Shown: positions 1 to 5,838, numbered from the stretch's first letter. The stretch: DNA of 5,838 nt from Rhodoferax sp. (GCA_028711355.1 JAQTSL010000236.1:1-5838), one strand, 5' to 3'. Notes: a model not told the origin generated them from the sequence alone. Made by a program: numbers and translations.

Positions 1-484
1 CATGGCGGTCGAGGTGGCACTCAAAGCCCGGGGCGTGACGCTGGTGCGCGCCAAGGTCGGTGACCGCTACGTGCTGGAAGAGCTCGAAAAGCACCAGTGG
101 CTGCTGGGCGGCGAAGGCTCGGGCCACTTGCTGGCGCTGGACAAGCATTCCACCGGCGACGGCCTGATCTCTGCACTGCAGGTGTTGCAAACCGTGGTGC
201 GCAGCGGGCAAAGCCTGGCACAGTTGTTGCAAGACGTGACCCTGTTTCCGCAAACCCTCCTCAATGTGCGTTTGCAGCCCGGTCCAGACTGGAAAACTAA
301 CGCCCGCCTGGCCGACGCCACCCGTGCGGTCGAGGCCGAGCTGGGTGAGACCGGGCGCGTGCTGATCCGTGCTAGCGGCACCGAGCCACTGCTGCGGGTG
401 ATGGTGGAAGCGCGCGACGCAGCGCAAGCCAGGGCTTGCGCGCAGCGTATTGCCAGCATCCTGAGCGAACCGGATGGCCAGTGA
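1..484 (+). CDS. glmM: Phosphoglucosamine mutase GlmM, C-terminal part (5' end outside window)
   Basis: GlmM is cytoplasmic and converts glucosamine-6-phosphate to glucosamine-1-phosphate, the step before UDP-GlcNAc synthesis for peptidoglycan and LPS. Only the last 160 or so residues are present. The Met at base 2 is almost certainly internal, because it lines up with the conserved S-N-M-x-x-E region that precedes ARAKVGDRYV in family members. Visible signatures, counted from that Met, are AKVGDRYVLE (17-26), the sugar-binding loop GGEGSGH (36-42), TGDG (51-54), FPQTLLNVR (82-90) and the phosphate-binding loop RASGTEPLLRVM (123-134). These correspond to domains 3 and 4 of the alpha-D-phosphohexomutase fold; the catalytic-serine domain lies outside the window. 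The stop TGA overlaps the next start codon by one base, suggesting translational coupling with the downstream acetyltransferase gene. The identification is secure, since the phosphate loop and sugar loop match GlmM better than phosphomannomutase. Confidence 0.95.
   Translation, partial: MAVEVALKARGVTLVRAKVGDRYVLEELEKHQWLLGGEGSGHLLALDKHSTGDGLISALQVLQTVVRSGQSLAQLLQDVTLFPQTLLNVRLQPGPDWKTNARLADATRAVEAELGETGRVLIRASGTEPLLRVMVEARDAAQARACAQRIASILSEPDGQ
422..441 (+). repeat. Perfect 8-bp inverted repeat near the 3' end of glmM
   Basis: GCGCAAGC at 422-429 pairs perfectly with GCTTGCGC at 434-441 across a four-base CAGG loop, inside the last codons of glmM and about 40 bases before its stop. No T run follows, so it is not an intrinsic terminator. 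It may be a chance product of GC-rich alanine, glutamine and cysteine codons. Confidence 0.35.
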
Positions 485-989
485 TGAGCGCTACTCCAAG
501 CCTTACGATTTGCCGTGCTGACTATAGCAACCCGCAGCACATGCGTGCGTTGCTGGATTTGCTGGACGGCTATGCGCGCGACCCCGCTGGGGGTGGTGAG
601 CCGTTGTCAGACTTTGCCAAGGTCAATCTGCCGGGCGCACTGCGGGCGCGGCCCATGCTGTTCAGCGTGCTGGCGTTCGATCACAGCCAGGACGGTCTGC
701 CGGTGGGCCTGGTCAATTGTGTCGAGGGTTTTTCCACCTTTGCCTGCCAGCCGTTGGTCAACGTGCACGACGTGGTGGTGGCAGCCAGCCACCGCGGGCA
801 GGGCGTCGCGGCCCAGATGCTGGAACGGGTGGAGCACATCGCCCGTGCGCGCGGCGCTTGCAAGCTGACGCTCGAAGTGCTGTCGGGCAACGCACCGGCG
901 GCCAGCTTTACCGCCGCATCGGCTTTGAAAATTATCAGTTGGACCCCGAGATGGGCCACGCCTTGTTCATGCAGAAGTGGCTCAGTTAG
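484..989 (+). pseudogene. GNAT-family N-acetyltransferase, frameshifted
   Basis: The gene starts at an ATG overlapping the glmM stop (TGATG). The first frame gives about 141 good residues: an N-terminal region, then a GNAT core with VHDVVVAASHRGQGVA (around 94-109), whose R-G-Q-G-V-A fits the acetyl-CoA pyrophosphate-binding motif A, then ACKLTLEVLSGN. At bases 904-906 the homology jumps to the frame one base earlier, which continues as LYRRIGFENYQLDP...FMQKWLS and stops with TAG at 987-989. This second piece is the standard GNAT motif B ending. Restoring one base there (for example AGC-CTT in place of AG-CTT) yields an intact protein of about 168 residues, a normal length for a single-domain GNAT. 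Left unshifted, the first frame runs into unrelated sequence until 1104. The acceptor substrate cannot be told from sequence. It may be a recent pseudogene or a sequencing/assembly error; programmed shifting is unlikely because there is no slippery heptamer at the site. Confidence 0.82.
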
Positions 990-1152
990 CGGTTGCACTG
1001 CGTCGCTGGGACCACATTTCAGCCCTCAACCTGCGGGTCATTGCGCCGTATGCACCCAAGCAGCACGAAAGGTGCGCCCAATGGACGATCTGGGATCATA
1101 TTGATGAGTGCCAGTGGCGCCAGTCAACCGGCAACGCGCACCGACGATCGTT

Positions 1153-1959
1153 TTACCAGAGCTTCCACCAGGGCTGTGGACTGGATTTGAACCCTTGCGT
1201 GAGGTACGGTGTTTGGGGAAAGTTCTTTTCCAGCACGCGTTTGGCATCGTCGCGCAATTGCGGCATAGCGAGCGCGTCATACGACTGGACCATGATGAAC
1301 AGGGCTTCTTCCAGCGCCGGAACGCTCTGGTAATCCGTCACCGCCGCTTGCGCCCGATTGATCGCCGCCAGATAGGCACCGCGCTGAAAATAGTAACGCG
1401 CCACGTGAACCTCAGACTGCGCCAGCGAATTGACGATGTAACCCATGCGATCGGTTGCATCGTGCGCATAGCGCGACTCCGGGAACCGGGTCACCAGTTC
1501 TTTGAACGCTTCAAAAGAGTCTTTCGCCGCTTTTTGGTCACGCTCAGACAGGTCTTGCCGGGTCACCGACGAAAAAAGCCCCAAATCGTCGTTGAAATTG
1601 ACGATGCCTTTCAGGTACAGCGCGTAATCGATGGCTGGGCTGGCTGGGTGCAGCTTCAGAAAGCGGTCGAGCGTGGCGATGGCCAAGGCAGGTTCAGCGT
1701 TCTTGAAATGGGCGTAGGCTTTGTCCAACTGGGCCTGTTGTGCCAACGGCGTGCCGGCAGCTCGCCCCTCGAGCTTTTCAAACAGCGGAACTGCCTTGTC
1801 GTAGGCGCCGGTGTTGAGCTCATCTTTGGCTTCGGCGTAAATCTTGTTCGGACTCCAACTAGCGGTAGGATCGGCAGGCGTGGACGAGCAGGCCGCCAAC
1901 AACAGTGCCATGACAGGCAGTAAGCCGGTTCGAGCAGCAGATAATTTGGCATCAGGCAT
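1153..1959 (-). CDS. bamD: Outer membrane protein assembly factor BamD (ComL lipoprotein)
   Basis: BamD is the essential lipoprotein of the BAM complex, which folds beta-barrel proteins into the outer membrane; it faces the periplasm and binds BamA and BamC/E. The 268-residue product starts with a lipoprotein signal: a basic n-region (K5, R10), the hydrophobic stretch GLLPVMALLLAA, and the lipobox LAAC with the lipidated cysteine at 24. The start at 1959 gives a normal signal peptide, whereas the longer open frame upstream would bury it. The body is alpha-helical TPR-type, including IYAEAKDELNTGAYDKAVPLFEKL (about 40-63), AQLDKAYAHFKN and LDRFLKLHP (76-105), DYALYLKGIVNF (111-122), the 160-200 region with YAHDATDRMGYIVNSLA, and VPALEEALFIMVQSYDAL (213-230). 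It ends in PWWKLW, as in Burkholderiales homologues. It is slightly longer than the E. coli protein (about 245 residues). It is divergent from rluD, as in many beta- and gammaproteobacteria. The ribosome-binding site is weak. Confidence 0.95.
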   Translation of the reverse strand: MPDAKLSAARTGLLPVMALLLAACSSTPADPTASWSPNKIYAEAKDELNTGAYDKAVPLFEKLEGRAAGTPLAQQAQLDKAYAHFKNAEPALAIATLDRFLKLHPASPAIDYALYLKGIVNFNDDLGLFSSVTRQDLSERDQKAAKDSFEAFKELVTRFPESRYAHDATDRMGYIVNSLAQSEVHVARYYFQRGAYLAAINRAQAAVTDYQSVPALEEALFIMVQSYDALAMPQLRDDAKRVLEKNFPQTPYLTQGFKSSPQPWWKLW

Positions 1960-1990
1960 GAGGGACCGCTTTTTGAAAATCAGTGAAAAG

Positions 1991-1996
1991 ATTATA
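1991..1996 (-). promoter_or_regulatory. Candidate -10 box of the bamD promoter
   Basis: Read on the minus strand, these bases are exactly TATAAT, inside the only AT-rich patch between the divergent bamD and rluD genes. Transcription would start near 1984, giving a bamD leader of about 25 bases. No good -35 hexamer is seen 16-18 bases upstream (around 2014-2020), so the promoter call rests on the -10 match and its location. Confidence 0.45.
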
Positions 1997-1999
1997 TCG

Positions 2000-2989
2000 G
2001 TGGTGCCGCAGGCGACCGATCTGGCAGCGGAAATCGACGCCAGCGCCGAGATCGAATTTCGACCACTGCTCATGGATGCGGCGCTGCATGGATTGCGGCT
2101 GGACCGAGCTGTGGCATTGCTGGTGCCTGAATTTTCGCGCAACTATCTGCAGCAAATCATCGAAAGCGGCGGCGTCACGCTCAATGGCCGGGTGGTTGCC
2201 AAGCCTGCGATCCGGGTCAAGGCCGGCGATCAGGGCCTGATCGAGCTGCGCCCGACCCCGCAGTGCCAGGCGTTCAAGGCCGAACCACCCGAGCTGGACA
2301 TCGTCTATCAGGACCCGCACCTGCTGGTGCTTAACAAGCCCGCCGGTCTGGTGGTGCACCCGGCACCGGGCCACTGGAGCGGAACCTTGATGAACCGTTT
2401 GCTGGGATTTGACGCGCAGGCCTTTAACTTGCCGCGCGCGGGCATTGTGCATCGGCTGGACAAGGACACCAGCGGCTTGATGGTGGTGGCGCGCACCCGC
2501 TCGGCGATGGACGCATTGGTGCAGGCGATTGCTGCGCGGCGCGTCAAGCGCCAGTATCTGGCGCTGGCTCACCGACCCTGGCAGGGGGCGTCGATGCGCT
2601 TGGTGGACGCGCCGGTGGGACGCGACTCCGCGCAGCGCCTTCGCATGGCGGTGGTCGATCTGTCAGTGCATCCAGGCAAAACCGCTCAAACTGATTTTGA
2701 GTGCATTGCAAACGCTGCGCAGGGCTGTCTGGTCTGGTGCAGTTTGCAAACCGGTCGCACGCACCAGATCCGGGTGCACCTGGCGTCGATCGGGCATCCG
2801 CTGGTGGCAGATTTGCTCTACGGCGGCACGCTTGTGGCTGATATGCGGCGCCAGGCACTGCACGCGACCCGATTGAGCTTTGCGCACCCGATAACCGGCA
2901 CCGCATTGAGTTTTGAATGCCCGCCGCCGCCGGACTTGGCTCAGGCGCTTGCGTACTGGGGTCTCGCATACAATGGCCGCTGTAGTTAA
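2000..2989 (+). CDS. rluD: 23S rRNA pseudouridine synthase RluD (RluA family)
   Basis: RluD isomerises uridines 1911, 1915 and 1917 (E. coli numbering) in helix 69 of 23S rRNA during late 50S assembly. From the GTG at 2000 the product is 329 residues. It has an N-terminal S4 RNA-binding domain (about 31-83: GLRLDRAVALLVPEFSRNYLQQ...GGVTLNGR) and then the RluA catalytic domain: LLVLNKPAGLVVHPAPGHWSGTL (108-130), the signature HRLDKDTSGLMV with catalytic Asp154, and the closing motif QTGRTHQIRVHLASIGHPLVADLLYGG. The start is uncertain. An in-frame ATG at 1958 would add 14 residues, but it overlaps the bamD start and would translate the AT-rich bamD promoter and leader. An ATG at 2072 would trim close to the S4 domain. 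I favour GTG 2000 or 2003, although no strong ribosome-binding site precedes any of them. The paralogue RluC is an alternative, but divergence from bamD is the classical rluD context. Confidence 0.92.
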   Translation: MVPQATDLAAEIDASAEIEFRPLLMDAALHGLRLDRAVALLVPEFSRNYLQQIIESGGVTLNGRVVAKPAIRVKAGDQGLIELRPTPQCQAFKAEPPELDIVYQDPHLLVLNKPAGLVVHPAPGHWSGTLMNRLLGFDAQAFNLPRAGIVHRLDKDTSGLMVVARTRSAMDALVQAIAARRVKRQYLALAHRPWQGASMRLVDAPVGRDSAQRLRMAVVDLSVHPGKTAQTDFECIANAAQGCLVWCSLQTGRTHQIRVHLASIGHPLVADLLYGGTLVADMRRQALHATRLSFAHPITGTALSFECPPPPDLAQALAYWGLAYNGRCS

Positions 2990-3009
2990 CTGGCGCGGCC
3001 GCCGGTTTT
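2990..3009 (+). terminator. Candidate intrinsic terminator after rluD
   Basis: Directly after the rluD TAA, bases 2990-2995 (CTGGCG) pair with 3000-3005 (CGCCGG) around a CGGC loop. That is six pairs including one T-G wobble, followed by TTTT and then GCGTTCT. The stem is GC-rich and correctly placed, but the T run is only four bases, so this is a moderate candidate. Confidence 0.4.
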
Positions 3010-3015
3010 GCGTTC

Positions 3016-3037
3016 TGCCGAAATGCTTGTCGGCATT
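3016..3037 (+). repeat. Mutually exclusive small hairpins between rluD and scpB
   Basis: TGCCGA at 3016-3021 can pair with TCGGCA at 3030-3035. Alternatively, AATGC at 3022-3026 can pair with GCATT at 3033-3037. The two foldings compete for the same bases. A further CCCC/GGGG stem lies at 3071-3083. The function is unknown, and short stems such as these arise by chance in GC-rich DNA. Confidence 0.25.
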
Positions 3038-3060
3038 GGGCGCGTCCCCCACTCTTTAGT

Positions 3061-3089
3061 TTGTTCAGTGCCCCAGTCAGGGGTTTGAT
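3061..3089 (+). promoter_or_regulatory. Weak candidate promoter for scpB-rluB
   Basis: TTGTTC at 3061-3066 and TTTGAT at 3084-3089 are separated by exactly 17 bases and match the sigma-70 -35 and -10 consensus at three and four of six positions. The start of transcription would be near 3096, leaving only about nine bases before the first scpB ATG. Placement after the rluD terminator candidate is the main support. Confidence 0.2.
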
Positions 3090-3104
3090 TGGAACCCGTC
3101 AAAC

Positions 3105-3752
3105 ATGATGATGCCCGATGCCAGGTGCATCCTTGAAACCGCTCTGCTGTGTGCCCAGCAACCCATGCCTGAACGAGACATGGGCAAGCTGTTGGGAGAA
3201 GATATCGACGCCACCACCGTTCGACAGATACTGGTCGAGTTGCAGCAGCAGTGGTCGGATCGTGGCGTTGAGCTGGTATCGCTCGCCTCTGGCTGGCGGT
3301 TCCAGAGCAGACCACAGTTGCGCGATACGCTGGATCGACTGCATCCAGAAAAGCCGCCACGCTACGCGCGTGCCACGCTGGAAACCCTGGCCATCATCGC
3401 TTACCGCCAGCCAGTGACGCGTGGCGATATTGAAGAAATTCGGGGCGTTGCGGTGAACTCCCTGACGCTTAAACAACTGGAAGAACGGGGCTGGATCGAG
3501 GTCATCGGCCACCGTGACAGCATCGGGCGACCGGCGTTGTTTGCGACCACCCGTCATTTCCTGGATGACTTGGGTCTGCCGTCGCTGGACCAATTGCCCG
3601 CACTTGATACGTCGATGCAGGCGATGGAAAGCCTTGCTGCGGTGCTGGAACCAGGCCTGCCACTGGACGAGCTGCCGCTAGAGGTGGCGGCCGCATCAAA
3701 CCAACCATCACCTCTTGCACCGACAGAAACGTCATCCAAGGACACGTTATGA
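3105..3752 (+). CDS. scpB: Segregation and condensation protein ScpB
   Basis: ScpB dimerises and binds ScpA, which bridges the heads of the SMC condensin; the complex compacts and segregates newly replicated chromosomes. The 215-residue product has the two winged-helix modules of the family. The first spans about 5-75 (ILETALLCAQQPMPERDMGKLLGE...GVELVSLASGWRFQSRP). The second holds the diagnostic run LETLAIIAYRQPVTRGDIEEIRGV (92-115), then LEERGWIEVIGHRDSIGRPALFATT (125-149), then FLDDLGLPSLDQLP. The last 45 or so residues are a low-complexity, proline- and acid-rich tail. Three consecutive ATG codons (3105, 3108, 3111) are possible starts, with no clear ribosome-binding site to choose between them. 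scpA is not adjacent within this window. The end overlaps the rluB start by four bases (ATGA), so the two are probably co-transcribed and translationally coupled. Confidence 0.94.
   Translation: MMMPDARCILETALLCAQQPMPERDMGKLLGEDIDATTVRQILVELQQQWSDRGVELVSLASGWRFQSRPQLRDTLDRLHPEKPPRYARATLETLAIIAYRQPVTRGDIEEIRGVAVNSLTLKQLEERGWIEVIGHRDSIGRPALFATTRHFLDDLGLPSLDQLPALDTSMQAMESLAAVLEPGLPLDELPLEVAAASNQPSPLAPTETSSKDTL
3738..3742 (+). promoter_or_regulatory. Ribosome-binding site of rluB
   Basis: AAGGA lies six bases before the ATG at 3749, inside the last codons of scpB. It fixes the rluB start at the ATGA overlap in preference to later in-frame ATG codons. Confidence 0.6.
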
Positions 3753-4876
3753 CAGAACGACCGACCGAGGCCCCCGAGAGCGACGGTGCCAGCAACGGCA
3801 CCAACGACCTCATCCGGTTTGAGGACGTGGTCTCTGGGCGCTTTGATCAGGACGAAGTTCAGGCGCAGATGGCCCCCCGCAAGCGTGTGTTGCCAGCGCA
3901 ACCCGATTCACCCAAGTTGCACAAAGTGCTGGCGCAGGCTGGCATGGGGTCGCGTCTGGAAATGGAGCAACTCATCATGGAGGGGCGCATCACCGTCAAT
4001 AACGAACCCGCGCACATTGGACAGCGCGTGCAATTTGGCGACCACGTCAAGGTCAACGGCAGACCGATCCGCTTCAAGGTGGCGCCACCACCGACCCGTG
4101 TGATCGCTTATCACAAGCCGGTCGGCGAGGTGGTTAGTCACGACGATCCGCAGAACCGTCCCACCGTATTTCGCCATCTACCCAGATTGGTCCAGGGCAA
4201 GTGGCAGTCGGTCGGTCGGCTGGACTTGAACACCGAGGGCTTGTTGCTGTTGACCAGCTCGGGTGAGTTGGCCAACAAGCTGATGCATCCGCGCTTTGGG
4301 CTGGAGCGAGAGTACGCGGTACGTGTTTTGGGCGCGCTGAGCCCCGAAGAAAAGCAAAAGCTGCTTGAAGGCGTGCGGCTGGACGATGGCATGGCCCAGT
4401 TTGGCTCGATTGACGACGGTGGTGGTGAGGGCGCCAACTGCTGGTATCGGGTGACAATTGCAGAGGGGCGAAACCGTGAAGTGCGCCGTATGCTCGAATC
4501 GATCGGGCACGCGGTCAGCCGACTGATTCGTATCCGCTACGGTTCGATGGTGCTGCCACGGGGTCTTAAGCGCGGTGCCTGGCTGGAACTTGATGAGGCT
4601 GATATCCGCTTGCTAAGCCGGGCCGCGCACGATGTGGGTTTGGCGCACGCGGCGGACGGTACCAGTGCAAAAGCGCCGATTGACGCTGACCGCAGCCGCG
4701 CCACGCGGCAAAAAAACAAGCCGCGCGGCAGCGCCGCCCGGACGCCGCAAGCGCCAAGCGGGAAGCCTGATCCGCTGAAAACATCGCTCGGCTATATTGG
4801 TGCCGATAGTCTGACTCGTCAGCGACAACGGGTCGGCAAAAAGCCGACCCCGCGTTTTGGCGGGCGCCAGCGCTGA
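3749..4876 (+). CDS. rluB: 23S rRNA pseudouridine synthase RluB (RsuA family), with charged N- and C-terminal extensions
   Basis: This RsuA/RluB/RluE/RluF-family enzyme most likely makes pseudouridine at 23S position 2605 (E. coli numbering). Of its 375 residues, 1-55 form an acidic, probably disordered leader. An S4 RNA-binding domain follows at about 56-105 (KLHKVLAQAGMGSRLEMEQLIMEGRITVN). The catalytic domain has VIAYHKPVGEVVSHDDP (118-133), GRLDLNTEGLLLLTSSGELANKLMHP with catalytic Asp159, LEREYAVRVLG, and EGRNREVRRMLESIGHAVSRLIRIRYG. From about residue 290 a basic tail rich in Arg, Lys, Ala and Pro continues to the end. RluB of E. coli also has a C-terminal extension beyond the RsuA core, which supports RluB over RsuA or RluE, as does the usual linkage to scpB. 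The start is set by the AAGGA ribosome-binding site and the ATGA overlap with scpB. Family assignment is firm; the exact target site is inferred. Confidence 0.92.
   Translation: MTERPTEAPESDGASNGTNDLIRFEDVVSGRFDQDEVQAQMAPRKRVLPAQPDSPKLHKVLAQAGMGSRLEMEQLIMEGRITVNNEPAHIGQRVQFGDHVKVNGRPIRFKVAPPPTRVIAYHKPVGEVVSHDDPQNRPTVFRHLPRLVQGKWQSVGRLDLNTEGLLLLTSSGELANKLMHPRFGLEREYAVRVLGALSPEEKQKLLEGVRLDDGMAQFGSIDDGGGEGANCWYRVTIAEGRNREVRRMLESIGHAVSRLIRIRYGSMVLPRGLKRGAWLELDEADIRLLSRAAHDVGLAHAADGTSAKAPIDADRSRATRQKNKPRGSAARTPQAPSGKPDPLKTSLGYIGADSLTRQRQRVGKKPTPRFGGRQR
4830..4864 (+). repeat. Two overlapping hairpins in the last codons of rluB
   Basis: Bases 4830-4837 (GGGTCGGC) pair perfectly with 4843-4850 (GCCGACCC) across a five-A loop. 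A second stem, CCCGC 4849-4853 with GCGGG 4860-4864, follows and shares two bases with the first. The first stem is followed by CGCG and then TTTT, so it does not make a clean intrinsic terminator. It could nevertheless slow transcription or protect the transcript 3' end between rluB and ndk. Confidence 0.4.
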
Positions 4877-4935
4877 TGCTTCAGGGTAACATCGCGGGTT
4901 CTGATTTTTATTGATATTTTTAACCAGGTAAAACC

Positions 4936-5361
4936 ATGACGATTGAACGCACTCTTTCCATCATCAAACCAGATGCCGTTGCCAAGAACGTGATTGGCCA
5001 GATTTATGCGCGTTTTGAGGCCGCTGGTCTGAAGATTGCCACCGCCAAGATGGCTCATTTGTCGCGGCGCGAGGCAGAGGCGTTTTACGGCGTTCACAAA
5101 GAGCGCCCCTTTTTCAATGATCTGGTCAATTTCATGATTTCCGGCCCGGTCATGATTCAGGTGCTTGAAGGTGAAAACGCGATCCTGAAAAATCGTGAAC
5201 TGATGGGTGCGACCGACCCGAAAAAAGCCGCTACCGGCACCATTCGCGCTGATTTTGCCGACAGCATCGACGCCAACGCCGTCCATGGCTCAGATGCGCC
5301 CGAAACGGCGGCCGTGGAAGTGGCTTTCTTCTTCCCCGGCATGAGTATCTTTTCGCGTTGA
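4936..5361 (+). CDS. ndk: Nucleoside diphosphate kinase
   Basis: Ndk transfers the gamma phosphate of ATP to other nucleoside and deoxynucleoside diphosphates through a phosphohistidine intermediate, balancing the cytoplasmic NTP and dNTP pools. The 141-residue length is the standard bacterial size. It opens with ERTLSIIKPDAVAKN (4-18), containing the family Lys11-Pro-Asp motif. It also carries FYGVHKERPFF (50-60), the RADFADSID substrate loop (104-112) and the active-site signature NAVHGSDAPETA with His117. The final FFFPG (130-134) is also typical. It begins 59 bases after rluB; AGGT about eight bases before the ATG is the likely ribosome-binding site. The leader from about 4900 to 4925 is AT-rich and may hold a separate promoter, although no clear pair of hexamers was found. 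rlmN follows after 13 bases, so the two are likely co-transcribed. Confidence 0.97.
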   Translation: MTIERTLSIIKPDAVAKNVIGQIYARFEAAGLKIATAKMAHLSRREAEAFYGVHKERPFFNDLVNFMISGPVMIQVLEGENAILKNRELMGATDPKKAATGTIRADFADSIDANAVHGSDAPETAAVEVAFFFPGMSIFSR

Positions 5362-5374
5362 GCCAGTGCCCGCC

Positions 5375-5838
5375 ATGACGGTCAACTTGCTCGATTTCGA
5401 TCTCGACAATTTGGCTGTTTTTTGCGAGCAGCTCGGCGAAAAGCGGTTTCGTGCGGTCCAACTGTTTCGCTGGATTCACCAGCGCGGCTGCGCCAACTTT
5501 GCCGACATGACCGATCTGGCCAAGTCGCTGCGTGACAAGCTGGCGGGGGTGGCCGGCGTGTCGCCGCTGGCGGTCGTGTCGCAGCACATTTCCGCCGATG
5601 GGACCATCAAATGGCTATTTGACGTGGGTGGCGGCAATGCCATCGAAACCGTTTTTATCCCCGAGGAGGATCGTGGCACCTTGTGTCTTTCGTCGCAGGC
5701 CGGATGCGCCATGGCGTGCCGATTTTGCTCGACCGGTCACCAGGGTTTCAGCCGTAACCTGACCACTGGTGAGATCATCGCCCAGCTCTGGTACGCCGAA
5801 CATTTTTTGCGCCGTCACCTGCACCGCCAAGAGCGTGT
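5375..5838 (+). CDS. rlmN: Dual-specificity rRNA/tRNA adenine C2 methyltransferase RlmN, N-terminal part (3' end outside window)
   Basis: RlmN is a radical-SAM enzyme that methylates carbon 2 of A2503 in 23S rRNA and of A37 in some tRNAs. The frame is open from ATG 5375 to the window edge, giving 154 residues of an expected 370 or so. The N-terminal accessory region (FRAVQLFRWIHQRG, 25-38) leads to ETVFIPEEDRGTLCLSSQAGCAMACRFCSTGHQGFSRNLTTGEI. Within it the cluster-binding CxxxCxxC is Cys111, Cys115 and Cys118. Cys104 and Glu91 fall at the spacings of E. coli Cys118 and Glu105, which act in methyl transfer. The second catalytic cysteine (Cys355 of E. coli) lies beyond the window. The STGHQGFSRNLT run, with an RNA-modifying rather than generic radical-SAM context, makes RlmN clear; the Cfr resistance enzyme is a relative but unlikely next to ndk. 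An in-frame GTG at 5366 is an alternative start. No strong ribosome-binding site is seen, so reading through from ndk is plausible. Confidence 0.95.
   Translation, partial: MTVNLLDFDLDNLAVFCEQLGEKRFRAVQLFRWIHQRGCANFADMTDLAKSLRDKLAGVAGVSPLAVVSQHISADGTIKWLFDVGGGNAIETVFIPEEDRGTLCLSSQAGCAMACRFCSTGHQGFSRNLTTGEIIAQLWYAEHFLRRHLHRQER

Noticed and set aside
990..1152. Possible small gene or terminator between the acetyltransferase gene and bamD
   Set aside because: The short open frames here show no family signature or ribosome-binding site. The TGGCGCCA palindrome near 1123-1130 has no following T run on either strand. I see nothing supportable in this gap.
1178..1200. Sequence resembling a tRNA T-arm (minus strand GGGTTCAAATCC)
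   Set aside because: The flanking bases do not form the five-pair T stem, no anticodon or acceptor stem is present, and the bases encode the conserved C-terminal residues of BamD.
1844..1999. Longer N-terminus for RluD starting at ATG 1844
   Set aside because: It would overlap the bamD signal peptide codons on the other strand by more than 100 bases and adds sequence unlike RluD N-termini.
1960..2142. Longer N-terminus for BamD starting at 2142
   Set aside because: It would bury the lipoprotein signal peptide and run antisense through the start of the rluD S4 domain.
4897..4925. Dedicated ndk promoter in the AT-rich leader
   Set aside because: A TGATATTTT resembling an extended -10 lies at 4912-4920, but it has no -35 at proper spacing and would start transcription at or past the ribosome-binding site.
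1..5838. A novel defence, mobile or CRISPR-type system
   Set aside because: All coding space is accounted for by known housekeeping families, with no direct repeat array, transposase, integrase or terminal repeats seen.

Overview
The window looks like an ordinary chromosomal housekeeping segment of a betaproteobacterium, most likely Burkholderiales (Comamonadaceae or Rhodoferax-like). The evidence is high GC content with strong third-position GC, a BamD protein ending in a PWWKLW-type C-terminus, and the gene order scpB-rluB-ndk-rlmN. The genus cannot be fixed from the sequence alone. I found no mobile element, CRISPR array, tRNA or rRNA, and no convincing novel system.

Left part (1-989, + strand): the 3' end of glmM (cell-wall amino-sugar synthesis) overlaps by one base (TGATG) a GNAT-family acetyltransferase gene. 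The acetyltransferase reading frame is broken by an apparent single-base deletion near position 904-906. Both halves are otherwise well conserved, so this is either a very young pseudogene or a sequence error. A 163-base gap without a recognisable feature follows.

Middle (1153-2989): bamD (comL), an outer-membrane assembly lipoprotein, lies on the minus strand and converges on the acetyltransferase gene. It is divergent from rluD, a 23S rRNA pseudouridine synthase. The two share a very short AT-rich promoter region carrying a perfect TATAAT on the bamD strand. rluD is followed by a terminator-like hairpin and a 115-base gap rich in small inverted repeats.

Right part (3105-5838, + strand): scpB (chromosome segregation) overlaps rluB (a second 23S rRNA pseudouridine synthase) by ATGA. 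Then come ndk (nucleoside diphosphate kinase) and rlmN (23S rRNA/tRNA adenosine C2 methyltransferase), which is cut by the window edge. Three of the seven protein genes modify 23S rRNA, so the right two thirds has a ribosome-maturation flavour. The remaining genes serve envelope biogenesis (glmM, bamD), chromosome segregation (scpB) and nucleotide supply (ndk).
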